A stretch of DNA of 64,000 nucleotides, from the NCBI GenBank assembly GCA_022376465.1, contig JACDTU010000023.1:310001-374000 (forward strand), given 5' to 3'. Below, piece after piece: positions 30,922 to 42,190 of this stretch. The notes below the pieces were generated by a model. That model did not search any database. It saw only the letters and a list, made by a program, of their open reading frames with translations, and had not been told where the DNA came from. The translations under genes were made by a program, and so were the position numbers. How positions within the stretch are numbered: the first letter of the stretch is position 1; each line of letters starts with the position of its first letter. Source of the stretch: Cubamyces lactineus (taxonomy: Eukaryota; Basidiomycota; Agaricomycetes; Polyporales; Polyporaceae).

Positions 30922-32631
30922 CTACTTGAAGCACAGGCAGCAAATGATCGTGTGGAATACCCGGAGGAGCCACGGCCTCCGTGGGACGTCGCTGGGGTCG
31001 TCAACCACGTTCATTGGTTGTGAGGAGGGGTGCGATGCGCCGTGGCTAAAATAGGGTTCGGACCTAGCTGCTCGTGCGGGGGACCCGTTCAGGATGAAAG
31101 CCTGAGGTTGTTCCTTCGTGCTCAGGACGCGTTCGTCAGATTCAAGGGCGTGTCCATTGGCGTCAGGAGGGAGACCTTTGGGAGGACGGCTGTCTGGAGC
31201 ACGTCCCGAACGATTCCCAACATTATCGTCGGAAGGCGGGGTGGGTCCGGAGGTGGCGGGCGGTGGAGAAGTAGGTAGAGCTGATGAAGTAGGAGGCGTG
31301 AGTGGGGTGACAATAGGTGTAGGTGATGCTGGCGAAGGAGCCGGAGACCTGCCCGTAGCAGAATGCGTAGGCTCAGCAGGCACTTCGGATCGCGGCGTCG
31401 CAGGCTCGGGTTCCTCGGCCTCAGGCTGCTGCATTGGGGCCGGATTGAAGGGTGGAGGTACACCGCGAGGAGGTGTGCTAGCGCTGCTGCTCCCAAGCGT
31501 GTCGGGCGCGGCAGGCGCACCGCTCGCAGGACATTGGGTTGGTGGATGGTACGCCTTCTCGGTAGACACGTCGATTGGAGCAATGCGCGAGGGATTGGCC
31601 GAAGGCCGGCTCGCTGCCGCTTGCGGGCCGGAGAACGACGACGACGGGGTTGGTAGTGATGACGGCGATGGTAATGATGATGGTGTGCTGGAAGCGACGC
31701 CGTGAAGGTCGTCCGTGAAGCGCAGAGATGAGCCGATGGGCCCACGCGTGTCTGTATTCTGGCGTTGAGAGCGCCCCGTGTCAGCTGGAGCAGAAAAGAG
31801 CTCGTCCTGAGCTTTCGTAGTGATGGTCGGCTGTGATTCGGCGATCGACACGTCCGTGGCGGAGACTCCGATTGTAGGAAGAGAAGATTGACGGAGACTC
31901 GTAGGGGATGCGGGTGTCTGCTCACTAAGTGTGAATATACCACGTTCCTGTTTCAAATTGTTCTCGGTAGGCGGAGAGGCAGGTCTGTTGTTCGCGGTTG
32001 AACGTGAAGACGACGAAGGGGCGGGAATATGAGAGGGGACCCGGGACCCGTCTGATTTGGTAGGTCGAATCACTTCATTCCCTGATGCAGACGCGTGAGG
32101 ACGCTGGCCTTCGGCTAAGCAATAGTACTTACGTGCAGCCCCGTCAGCATGGAGGTCCCGCGAAGAGGTAGGGGGGACCGAGACGGATTGCTCAGCGATC
32201 CTTCGTGCCTTGGAATCGCCCACGGTTGTCGCGCGAGGCGTGCCAGGCGGCGCGGCGTCCTTGGACGCGTGGTCATCGGGGAGTTCCCTGACATTCTTGG
32301 GGGGCCGTGGTTGGGCGCTTATCCTCAACGGCGTATAAGAGCCAACTTCGGTATCGCCTCTCGTGGGTGCCTCGACACTTACGCGAACAGCAGGTGTCTG
32401 TGTAGGACCAAGACCCGCCAAGGATACGGTGGGGGGAGAGATGAAGGGAGTGTCTCGAACGTGAGCAGTGGAGTGTTCGGCTGCAGTAGGGAGAGGCGAT
32501 GGATCAGGAGAGGGGGGAGATGTCGACACGTGGCCGAGCTGAGGCTCTACGTCTCCCACATTCTCGGCGGGTGGAAGGGAGTAGGACGACAGCGATGAAT
32601 CCGAGCGTAGACCGCCATCATCAGATTCCAT
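30922..32631 (-). CDS. long disordered Ser/Pro-rich protein with cysteine-rich C-terminal tail
   Basis: ATG 32631 gives about 569 residues in one open frame. A 51-bp in-frame stretch beginning GTAAGT near 32130 and ending GCATCAG could be an intron. Composition is Ser, Pro and Thr with few hydrophobics; no folded domain is recognised. The C-terminus is PRRPWLLRVFHTIICCLCFK, a short basic and hydrophobic segment ending in clustered cysteines. That would suit S-palmitoylation and membrane attachment (inference). The gene at 38173-39573 ends similarly (LWRQLCRIICPCVSC). The mRNA probably starts near the TATAAAG at 32798 and has a 5' UTR intron ending ...CTGCCTAG just before the ATG. Confidence 0.65.
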   Translation of the reverse strand: MESDDGGLRSDSSLSSYSLPPAENVGDVEPQLGHVSTSPPSPDPSPLPTAAEHSTAHVRDTPFISPPTVSLAGLGPTQTPAVRVSVEAPTRGDTEVGSYTPLRISAQPRPPKNVRELPDDHASKDAAPPGTPRATTVGDSKARRIAEQSVSVPPTSSRDLHADGAARKYYCLAEGQRPHASASGNEVIRPTKSDGSRVPSHIPAPSSSSRSTANNRPASPPTENNLKQERGIFTLSEQTPASPTSLRQSSLPTIGVSATDVSIAESQPTITTKAQDELFSAPADTGRSQRQNTDTRGPIGSSLRFTDDLHGVASSTPSSLPSPSSLPTPSSSFSGPQAAASRPSANPSRIAPIDVSTEKAYHPPTQCPASGAPAAPDTLGSSSASTPPRGVPPPFNPAPMQQPEAEEPEPATPRSEVPAEPTHSATGRSPAPSPASPTPIVTPLTPPTSSALPTSPPPATSGPTPPSDDNVGNRSGRAPDSRPPKGLPPDANGHALESDERVLSTKEQPQAFILNGSPARAARSEPYFSHGASHPSSQPMNVVDDPSDVPRRPWLLRVFHTIICCLCFK

Positions 32632-32797
32632 CGTGATTACGCGAGTCTTCCTAGGCAGACACTGAGTGAAGGTGATGTGGAGGCGAACCTGGAGGGAATG
32701 AGATGGAAACCCGTTGATGTTGCAAGCGTGCACGTCGAGGGCCAGATGACCGCAGGCTTGAGCTGCACAAGAGAGGCAGAGGCGATAGCGTCAGGTC

Positions 32798-32804
32798 CTT
32801 TATA
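32798..32804 (-). promoter_or_regulatory. TATA box upstream of the 32631 gene
   Basis: Minus-strand TATAAAG about 170 bp upstream of ATG 32631, a normal distance for a fungal gene with a 5' UTR intron. Confidence 0.5.
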
Positions 32805-32810
32805 CCAGGA

Positions 32811-34265
32811 GGCTCGAGTTCAGCGCGTTCTGAGGCTTGGGTAATGTAAGTATTCTGCAAGTCAGGCGGATGATATTCACCGAACACCCATCGGGGGCGT
32901 GGGTGCGGGTAGGTGGACTTCGCGCCATCCGGAGATCGCGATGCGGTTGTTCCTCCGCCACAGATCACAATGCACAATCGTGGATGGCGGTTCGCGCAGC
33001 GATCAGCCCGCGAAGTATATTTAGTGACGAGAAGACGAACGGGACACCTGGCCCTATCGGATCCGTATGGAGCGCCCGAGCTTGATTGTGCACAGTTCCA
33101 CAAGTTGAAGTGTGATCAGCGCGCGGCCTGCATACACAACGAATGTAGGGAACCATCGACTCACCAACATGTCAAAGCCCTATACAGCGTCGAAGAGGGC
33201 TTGAGCTTGTAGCAGGATGGCACCGAGATGTGTTGAACTGCAAGTGATACGGATAGCACGCGACTGGCCAAGCTTTAGGTACACATCATGGCGATAACTG
33301 GTTGGACATCCATGAGAGATTCGCGACGTCAGTATAGAGCCTGCAGCAAACCATGCGCTTCAACTCGGATGCCGTATCGTCACCATCGTCACCATTAGTC
33401 TTACTTAAGCGCTAGCTCATCGCGTGCGGGCGCTTCGTCCAAACGTGCTTTCCTCATGCTGCAAAGCTTCCGTTCCCTGACGTCCTTCCTCTGGCGATGC
33501 ATACGAATGCATACGCCCTTCGGAGGTTCTTTCTGAGTCCGTGCATAACGTACGAGTCTGTAGCTGCATTGCCCCGTTGGCGCTGAGAACTTGTCCTTCC
33601 GTAGATTTTGGCGCCCCATAAATTCGTTTGTGAGTCTCGCACGTTGGGAAGCAATGAATCCGGCGGAGTACACAGATAATGTGCTGTTCGCCCGCGCTAA
33701 ACACGCGATCATGGGCCATACAGTGGCGAGCCAAGCCGGTCTAGAACCGAGGCAGGCCACATGCGGCTGCCGCGCGGCCTTAGATGGACGACTTGTTGTG
33801 GCTCAAGGGAGCGAGTCTTCTTCGGACCGGAGTAGGGCATCTGGATGCGTACTGAGTGAGCGAAAAGTGCTGGAGCGAAAGCGTACCACTTTACTAGTGT
33901 CTGCGGCTCCGTGCTTCCGAGCGATGCTGTGTTGCACGTTCATGTCCGTTTTGAGATATATTGTTTATGCCCTTCTTTAAGCAGTATTGAGAGAGAGCTG
34001 AAGGCCGACAAGAAATCTAGAGGGCGTTCTGGGCAGCCGCGAATACGATGACCGTGAAGCGACGTGATAGCAGAAAGCAAGAGTGTTAAGACGGAGTTAG
34101 ATGCGCATATTGTGAAGCCACGTGGCAGTTTAGCGCTGAATAACCGTGAACGTTAACAGTACGACCGTCCTCCAACTCTTGATACAAGTAATCGAGTTCG
34201 TACAACGCCATGATACCGACCACCTATGGGCTTTCACACAGCCCAACTCCACTTGAGATCTCCGC
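32811..34265. other. intergenic region, no supported gene
   Basis: About 1.45 kb. Overlapping short frames occur on both strands at 33400-33980, but none shows a domain, a convincing intron pair or a conserved motif. Confidence 0.45.
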
Positions 34266-35612
34266 TCAGCTGGTACGATTGAGTAACCACCTCAGGCCCT
34301 CCTCCACATCGCGTGAAATAGTCGGAGAGTCAAAGTGGAATCCATGCGTGGCATCCGGGTACCTGTCGAATATACAGGCAATGATTAATACAACACAAAG
34401 GACACGCTGCCAGTAGTAGATCATGGGACGTACAAGTCGATCTTGACTTCGACGCCGGCTTCGCGGAGTACTTCTGCATAGACGACCGAGTCGTCTCGAA
34501 GGACGTCTAGTCCTGCTGCTTGAATATACGCTCGCGGGAGGTCTTTGTGCGATGAAATCAGGAGCGGCGAGAACCTAGGGTCTGACGGTGGTGCGTTGTA
34601 CATCTCTACAACGTGCTGGGTCAATGTCGTGTTCGACTCGTGTATAGACAGGGCAAGGATGCTGATTAACGCACTGTACACTTGTTCCAGTTTCTCTTTG
34701 GTGACCGGAAGTTGGTCCTTATTTTCCTCGATCGACCGGAACATCGCCTTGTACCTGACGATGGGAGAAAGCCATCAGTCACGCATCCGTGAGTGGGGAG
34801 GAGCACACCCTTACTTGTCTGGGTAAACATCGTGGTGACAGACCCCTGCCTCACGGAGGAACTGGCCGGTCAGACGCCGTCCTTCGAAGAAAGGGTCGTC
34901 GCGTGCCATGTATGCGAGGGCCGCGCTGAGGTTACCGCCGGACGAGTGGCCTCCGACGATGAACCCTTTGCTAAGGTCAGCTTTCAGAAGGGAAGTGTTC
35001 GAGGCCGTCTGCAACCCAGTGAGTGAGTATAAGCATTGAGCGAGTAGCCGGAATCTTCCTACCCATCTCAAAGCGGCATGGCAGTCGTTGATGGGGATCG
35101 GGAAGGGATGCTCCGGTGCAAGGCTGAAAAGCGGCGCTTAGTAGATCGTGATAGAACATCACCGCTCGTATACTCACCGGTAGTCAACGATCACAACGGA
35201 GAGTTTGTTTCGCACGCACCAGCATCGAAGCGGATAGTCGTCCAATTCGACGTTGCCGACACACATACCTCCGCCGTGGATGTAGACCAACACTGGAAAT
35301 GTTTCCTGTTCGTCTCCGACGACGGGTACGAGGCACCTGACGAGGATTTCGCCACCCTCAACTGGGATGTTGTAGTCGTTCACGGTGTAGCTCTCCCCTA
35401 CAGGCACAGAATCGGGTCATCAGTGGCGGCGCTCTGTGATCCACACTCGAACATCGTGACTTACTCGGAGGAAGAGTAGGTTCGAACTGGGCCTTCGTGG
35501 GTTCGACTACATACTGGTGGAAGAGCATGCGTGCCTGCTGGATGTCCATAGGCGGAGCAGACGTGGCGCTATCTTCCACTTTGGCGGGTATTTCAGTAGT
35601 CTCGGCGGCCAT
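34266..35612 (-). CDS. alpha/beta hydrolase, hormone-sensitive-lipase type (esterase-like)
   Basis: Six exons with matching phases: 35612-35465, 35397-35178, 35123-35063, 35008-34815, 34754-34434 and 34362-34266, about 346 residues. The HGG oxyanion-hole motif is VYIHGGGMCVGN. DYRLAPEHPFPIPINDC is the typical block after strand 4. The nucleophile elbow is VGGHSSGGNLS. The acid is in GLDVLRDDSVVYAEVL, and the histidine is in YPDATHGFHF in the last exon. The catalytic Ser, Asp and His are all present. Fungal members hydrolyse short-chain esters or act as tailoring enzymes; the substrate here cannot be told. No signal peptide is seen, so it is probably cytosolic. No neighbouring biosynthetic genes are recognised. 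Confidence 0.88.
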
Positions 35613-38172
35613 ATCGAGTTGTGACGGAGAGTTTTCTCTTCAAGATTGAGTGGTGGAGAATGTGGGTGTCGACGGATTGTTACTGGTATCACACTACGGA
35701 GGCCAGCTTTTAAGTCAGGTTCAGCAACGATACAAGCGCTTCAGAAACTCTACAGTCACGTCGACTCGAGCCTTCTCGGCACCGATCGCAGTATCGGCGC
35801 GTGGAGGGAGCGGGACCGACTTACATGATCTCGGAGAACTGGCTCCACACTATATCACAAGTAGCCTACAGGCGACAGTGAATCTTCATGTATCCGGGAG
35901 CGAGAAGCGATTGTAATATACCTAGCCGCGACATCGTTATACGACGTAGAAGTTCCGTAGCGCTGCAGGTGTGGAGACGAGCATGCGCTATGCCAATTCC
36001 GTCCACATTCTCATCACGGAAGTAGTGTTCATAGGATGGCAGACTGAAAGCCGGGCCCAGGCGGAGGATATGCATGTTTGACTCGCACAGAATTTGGCTG
36101 CAGTTGGCTGCTCGCGCGAGACCAGCGCGAGACCGTGGTCGGCTCTGGCCGGCTGCGCTGATGGCCGCACTGCGGAGCTCGAACTGCGAACTTAGTTACA
36201 TACCAAACACAGTAACACGGTTGCACGAGCCAAGTTGATTCTACTAGGATCGCACACGGTGCACTCTTCCTGCTCATCGTCGTCCCTCAACGGTTTAATA
36301 TCAATACATGCAGGGGCTGCCTTGGTTCGGATACATAGAAGACCCCGGCCCTGTAGAGGGTGCACCTGGAATCAACGTGGCAAAGCCGGACGAGCCTTCA
36401 AGAGATACGGGAGGCGCCGCTCAAGCTGATCGTTCTCGCTGCCCCCATAGGTACCTCAGGATAGCAAATACGCAACTCAATCGTGATGGCCTTCAGAGAC
36501 ACGGTATACGACTTGGACGTTCCGCTGCATGAACCTGTTCTATCCCCGCAGAGGCTTCAGCACTTGTTCAGCAACATGGCGGCGCGTCTCTGCGGAATCG
36601 CAAACCGTTTGGCAGCAAATAACATCGAAGTCATTAACCGACCTACACACTGAATATCGCCGAAGTTGAGCAAAGTGTCTTGAACGAGCCGCAGAAACGG
36701 AGGAAGCGTCACACGCAGGAGGACGATAGCGAAACGCCGGTCCATTGTCTGGCCTCAATAGCGGCCGAAAGTGGAGACAGGGCGGTACAGTGACTATCGG
36801 TGCTTTGTGTCTTCAGTGGCGGATGAAGTGAGTTCTCCACCACGCTCGCCCTCCAAGATCGTGCGGGCTTGTTGATGAGCATAGCTAGCAGACGTTTGCA
36901 TCAGGATGGACTTGAAGCTGGTGGTTCCGGGTAAACTACGGCGCGCTCGAGCTACAAGCATGGCGGCGGCGTAAGCGCATTCAGCGTCCGAGGCGCGGGG
37001 CTAAGGGCACCGCCTTTCCCAGGGCTTGCTATACACTCTGTGGTAAACGGCGAGCAAAGGGCGCAGCATCGTCTAGGCCCTTTCCAGCAGGATCCACCGC
37101 TCATTGAATACTTGCGCCTTGTGTATGTCTGCAGGACACATAGTTCACTTGTGCTGATGAAGTCACGCAGCTCGAGGAAGAGAAGCAATGCGGTACCTTG
37201 CCCTCGAGGTCAGAACATGAGCATGCGGAAAGGATTGGAAGCGCGAGGCGGTACCAACGGGCGGAGGAAGTGCGCTCCGTGGGCTTGAGGCTGGAGGATG
37301 AGGCGAACGTGCTGGGTTGGGGCACGTCCGAGGGGCAGAGGGTCAAAGATCAAAGAGGATCAGTTGACGAATGCGGGTGGATTGACGTAACGTAACAGGA
37401 CCGCGTGAATGAACTTCGATGTTTAGGTGAGCATGGCGCGCCAATCCCAATGTTCAGCCTTGTGAATAAAGGCGCTTCACAGACACTCGTACTAGTAGGC
37501 TCGTCAAGATAGACTCCCACGCGGGCGGCGCGCCCCTACGCATATTAGAATCGTGGGTGTCCTGATCACACCATCTAGAAGGGATGCTCGTCGTACACTG
37601 GTTGCGTGCACATGATATTTAGGTTATTGAACACTTCTCCCCAGTCGTCAAGCTATGAAGCAGCTGATAGCACATAGCGCAAACTGAGCTTCGGAGCTCT
37701 GTATTCTACCGCGTGTAATAGGTTGTGCCGATCACACAGTGTCCGGTAGATACCAGGCTGAGCGGAATACAGTACCTGTCATATTATCTGAATTACTGCT
37801 GTCGTCGCATCTGAGACAACTTGAAGCATAAGCCAAGTGAGTAAATATATCAGTCCATGCACACGTACACCGGCACAGAAGAGCAGTGTCATGATAGGTC
37901 AAGAGGAATCCAGGCATGCAAGCATCACGGCCACGGCCTAGAGGCACACACCGAGTCTCGGAAATACAGCGCGTTCCCAGCATCGATCGTCCTGCGACTC
38001 GAGATGGTACCGACCGACCTAGCGGTCTCCTATCGCACATCTCAACACTAGAGCATCGCCCGCGCCTCGCGTCCTCTGCGCTCGCCATTCAGCGGAAGTT
38101 GTCGTCCGCCCCCGCAGCATCCTCGCACTCGCAAGCGGATCATGCATCAACTCTCCAGGTGTCGTCTAAGCG
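35613..38172. other. gene-poor intergenic region
   Basis: About 2.5 kb without a gene I can support. The best small frame is 36308-36532 plus (74 codons, starting MQGLPWFGYIEDPGPVEGAP), 18 bp after an AT-rich TTTAATATCA; it has no recognised domain and may be spurious. Confidence 0.45.
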
Positions 38173-39480
38173 CTACGGATCATCCGAAGACGAGTCGAAG
38201 GATGCCAGATCGCCGCAGCTGACACATGGACAGATAATCCTGCAAAGTTGACGCCATAGACTGCGGCAGGATGTCGACCTTGGGGGTCGTGTTGAAGTTG
38301 AGGGGGATTCGGAGCTAGCGTAGACGGCTATAGGCGGTGGCAGGGAGGTGTATGGCAGTGCTCTTGCGGTTTGAAGGCCACCACTTCCTACCGGGATGGG
38401 GGACTGCGAGAATGCCCTGGGGGAGTATTCCGGGGGTGGCGTCCGAATGCCAGTGTATTCCTCGGTGGGAGTAGTAGGAACCTGTCGCTCTACACACGGT
38501 TGCCTCGCCGCAGAACCTCCGGGGCGCGGCGGATCATCGTACGGCGGCAATGAGGTCACAGATCGCTCTGTGGACATTGAGGCCTTTGAATTGGTGGTCA
38601 ACGATGATTGCCCGGAGGAGGCCCTGGCATCGCGGGGTGCCGTCAATCGGAGCGCAGTGGCGCCATTCGACATGGCCTGACGGTAGGTAGAAGGGTTCCT
38701 CGAGACTGGGGAGGGAGGGAGAGAGCCTACGCTGCCGATGGCATTGCGTTGTGGTGCTGGAGGGGAGCTTGGAGACTCTTGGACAGCATTATACGACGAT
38801 ATGATCGTGGAGGGCACAGTCGTGGAGTTATTGGGTCGGATATCGAGTTGCCGCACGTCGGGAGGCACATTAGGCAGGTATGTTTGGGTTGCGACCGCAA
38901 GGGGCGACGAAGAGGGGACGGAAGGTAGATGTGAGAGAGGGAAGCCGTTGAACTCGGAGGTGGAGGTCACTACATCCGGGCCCTCGGGCGCGACATCGGG
39001 TGTATGATAAGGCGATCCAGCGGTAGCGCACCTGAGAACATCAGCCTCAGCATTCCTCGAAGGCGTTAAAACAGGAATCGGCGAGTCGAAGCTCCGGGTC
39101 GACACTGAATGTTCCATGTCATCCGTCGTTTCTGTCAAGTACGTTGTGAGGGGGCTGGAAGACCGCTCCATAGGCGTTGGAGGTGTCGAGTCGAGCTCCG
39201 GGGTCTGGTGATTGACGAGGTCGTTGGCATCGTCAGATTGAGCAGGTAGCACAGTGAGCGATGTGAGCGGAGAGGGATCTCCTGCACTGTCTTCGTCGCG
39301 GTCGCCTCCGAGACGTGTGCGAATGATGGAATGTTCGGTGGGAGCAAAAGCGGAGGGTTGTTCAGAGAGGGCGGCAATAATCTCCTCGTACTGGCTGCGA
39401 GGCGGTGCGTCCCCCAGAATTTCGGCGTGTTCTGGCAGGCGTGCAGAGGGTGACGAAACAGGGAAGCTGTCAGATGACAT
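38173..39480 (-). CDS. disordered Ser/Pro-rich protein with cysteine-rich C-terminus, relative of the 30922 gene
   Basis: From ATG 39480 about 435 residues. The frame is open upstream to 39573, so the start is uncertain; ATG 39564 and an upstream exon are possible. The protein is Ser/Pro/Thr-rich, with repeated acidic-Thr-Pro stretches (PELDSTPPTPMERSSSP). It ends CRSLWRQLCRIICPCVSC then GDLASFDSSSDDP. The IICPC block corresponds to IICCLC in the gene at 30922-32631, and composition and strand are the same. No folded domain is recognised. Tail palmitoylation is an inference. Confidence 0.62.
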   Translation of the reverse strand: MSSDSFPVSSPSARLPEHAEILGDAPPRSQYEEIIAALSEQPSAFAPTEHSIIRTRLGGDRDEDSAGDPSPLTSLTVLPAQSDDANDLVNHQTPELDSTPPTPMERSSSPLTTYLTETTDDMEHSVSTRSFDSPIPVLTPSRNAEADVLRCATAGSPYHTPDVAPEGPDVVTSTSEFNGFPLSHLPSVPSSSPLAVATQTYLPNVPPDVRQLDIRPNNSTTVPSTIISSYNAVQESPSSPPAPQRNAIGSVGSLPPSPVSRNPSTYRQAMSNGATALRLTAPRDARASSGQSSLTTNSKASMSTERSVTSLPPYDDPPRPGGSAARQPCVERQVPTTPTEEYTGIRTPPPEYSPRAFSQSPIPVGSGGLQTARALPYTSLPPPIAVYASSESPSTSTRPPRSTSCRSLWRQLCRIICPCVSCGDLASFDSSSDDP

Positions 39481-40205
39481 GAGGAGAATACGACTCGGCG
39501 GGTGGAATCCTTGTGTGAACTGCAGAAAACGACTGGGTGAGCGGGAAGAACCTGGCCGTACCATCGCAAACACCTACGTTGGGGGTCAGATGATGTTAAC
39601 ATGGTGAAAGGATAAGAGGATGAGAAACGTCTCTTATACCAGACTCGACAAGACCGGCACATACCTTGCCTCCAGGAACATGGTGGTGAGTGCGCCTTCC
39701 ACTAGACGTAAGGCAGCCCTATCTCCGTGCCGGTCATGAGCAGTGATCATTGCACCACATAGCCGCTTATTACGCTACATCATGTACGGATCAAGAAGGT
39801 ATGCCTCACCAGACACCACGGGTTCCCGGTCGTGCTGCATACGTCCAGAACACTTGCGTGTAGCCATTTCCATGGAGCGCTTGACTTGGAGTGGATCATG
39901 AACGGTCAGCGTCTGAGCGTATGCGGTTATTGACAAGGCAGAAGGTTCATACCCCATTTCCGACTTGAGACTCATTGCCTCGCAATGTAGCAACCTGCAT
40001 GCCGTGCGTAAGCGGTCAGCCGGCCATACCAATAGCCGAGCCAACAAAATAAAGTGTTGGTACGTGCCAGGAAAGCGTGAGAAGCGGATAGAACCATAAT
40101 CGCCACATATCCACGCTAGTACTCCGTCAGCGCAAGAATGGAACCTTCCTAAAGCATATCTAAGTCGGCATGAAGGAGCGGGAGTATTCACTCGCAGAAC
40201 GAGGT

Positions 40206-40230
40206 AAGAGGACGGTTCACCCGTCCTCTT
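40206..40230. repeat. perfect 10-bp hairpin
   Basis: AAGAGGACGG, then a 5-nt loop, then CCGTCCTCTT. No T-run follows and no gene is adjacent. It resembles a terminator stem but has no known role here. Confidence 0.6.
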
Positions 40231-41913
40231 AGCGAGTAATCATCGACGTGTCAAGGATGGTAATACCATCCAAGCTTGAAAGCGTGCGCGCGAACGGTAC
40301 ACTCTATCCCCCTCGATCGCGTCTCGCACGCACATGCGCCCAGGAGCAGGGCCTTGAGTACGGATCCTGTGGGAGGTAACCGGCCGCTATTGCGCCTTCA
40401 GGCGCCGCTATGACTTGCCTAAGCTGCTGTCCTCAATCTACCATCATTCGTGTAGAGCCGGGGGCTTCTTCATGAGCGTCCACCCGAGTGCCAATCGGAG
40501 CTCACTTCCTTAGCCTACATAGAAGCACCCGTGGTGCTACTGGTTGATTACTCTGCCCGTCCGCTGTCCGCACGCATAGACAATGAGGAGTGTTGCTGAC
40601 AACGCGACTCAGCCGCGGTAACAGCATTACGACGCCCTTGCTGTATCGCGAACGGTTCTCATCGTGTTCATGATCAGCTATCGAGCAAAGGTGTCAGCGT
40701 ATCATCTATGCAGCCAGGCTGATGCACCGCCGCGCACTGGGTGCGGCGCATGATACCGGACAACCGCAGGCAATTGGAAATATGCCAGTGGACACCAGCC
40801 TGTACAGGAGGCAAAGATGAACTTTTTCCCAAACGTGCTGAGAGGGCTGATTACGCTACCATGCATATGTAGTAGGCATAAGGTTGAGTTTGAGCTGGGC
40901 GCGATCGAAAGGACTTCGAGCATTTGCCAGGAGAAGGCTTGAGTAGGGTCTTATCGTATATCATGCCCTACCGCAGGTGGGGGGCGGAGATGGTTTGTCG
41001 CCACGTTCCGGTGTGGTCAGGTGTCTTCAAGAGCGTCGACGCTGTGGATATGAATGGGCAGAGCATATTAATGACGGGAAGCGAGACACAGTAACATTAG
41101 AAGCACAATGCAAGTTAATAGGTAACATGCCACAAAAGACCTCAATAATCATGAGGACGCAAACCACTAGCATGAGGGAGGCAGAGAGAATACAGCGAAT
41201 TTATCGCACCCGGCGAGGGAGAGGCTCAAGACACGCAACTCGAATTTGATGCCCGACGACCTCCAAGAAGGATGTTGTCAGCACACTGCCGAGTCATTCT
41301 GGGTGGAGGCCTACAGAATGAATTTCCGAGATACCTGTAGGCGTATTTCTTCGATGAGAGTGTACGCTAGCTCTTCTACGAACCGGGGAAGTTCAGGTTC
41401 TCGAACAGCATATGAGATCTTGCCTTACGCTAAGCATTGCAGTCAACCAAGTCGAGAGACCAGCCTTTCGTACCGTGCTATTGCACATCGCTTGCCTTGT
41501 GTTGGCCAAGGGGCGAGCTTCCGGAGTTCGCGCAACAAGTCGGGGTCCCGCCGAACAGGTCGGACATTCGAACTGCGAGGATGACGCGCGAGCTACGGAC
41601 GTTTCGACATAGTGATTGCGCAAACGGCGCAACTTGCATGAACGAGAAGCAGACAAGCATCCCTTAAGCTAGAGTACTCACGGTCAGTGGCGGGAAAGCG
41701 GTCACGTCCGAAGGCTGAGACTGCAGAGCAAGTCGAAGTCAAGTAAGAGTTAGGGCTGATTAAGCGCTCTTCTGGCAACCAGCGCGAGGTCATCAAACAA
41801 TTGCCCCAGTATTCGCGATCTCAGGAATAATATCTGGGCGCCGTTAAACCGTAGTCCCGAGAGTTCTCTACCAGCTCGGAATTTTAGCAAGATTGGGCCT
41901 AGAGAGAAGAAAG

Positions 41914-41919
41914 AAAAAA
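41914..41919 (-). terminator. RNA polymerase III terminator of the initiator tRNA gene
   Basis: Six T on the minus strand, about 15 nt downstream of the tRNA 3' end. Confidence 0.7.
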
Positions 41920-41933
41920 TGTAAACATGAACT

Positions 41934-42005
41934 TAGCAACTCCTGGTTTCGATCCAGGGACTTCAGGGTTATGAGCCCTGCACGCTTCCACTGCGTCAAG
42001 TTGCT
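41934..42005 (-). tRNA. initiator tRNA-Met (CAT)
   Basis: 72 nt without an intron. The acceptor stem AGCAACT pairs with AGTTGCT, with discriminator A. The anticodon arm CAGGG CTCATAA CCCTG has the CAT anticodon at 41971-41973. The T arm has GGATCGAAACC, where A replaces the usual T54, marking the eukaryotic initiator. The anticodon arm is the sequence to which both Copia primer-binding sites are complementary. Confidence 0.93.
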
Positions 42006-42047
42006 ATGTGACAAGTGGCTGGCTTAACACACTTAGTCTGATGCAAT

Positions 42048-42063
42048 GACCCTAGGGCTAAAC
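42048..42063. repeat. 16-bp target-site duplication of the LINE, left copy (right copy 59872-59887)
   Basis: GACCCTAGGGCTAAAC occurs at 42048-42063 and again directly after the A-tail at 59872-59887. Confidence 0.95.
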
Positions 42064-42190
42064 TGAGCGCACCTTGACCTCGTACCACCACCTGCCTCGT
42101 TAAGCGCCGGTCCCCCCTACTCCCTCCCCCCCCTCTCTCTCCCCGTGGTCTTCACCGTTATCAGTTCCCCACCGACGACTTCTACCGTAT

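Larger units (their letters stand above)
39574..41933. other. gene-poor intergenic region
   Basis: About 2.3 kb. It contains a perfect hairpin at 40206-40230 and scattered short frames without motifs. The region ends at the initiator tRNA gene. Confidence 0.45.

Noticed and set aside
31122..31943. 273-codon minus-strand frame overlapping the disordered protein gene
   Set aside because: Leu/Arg/Pro-rich shadow frame; the 30922-32631 frame has the start context, TATA box and tail motif.
33591..33980. 129-codon plus-strand frame as a gene
   Set aside because: No domain and no partner exons; minus-strand frames of similar length overlap it.
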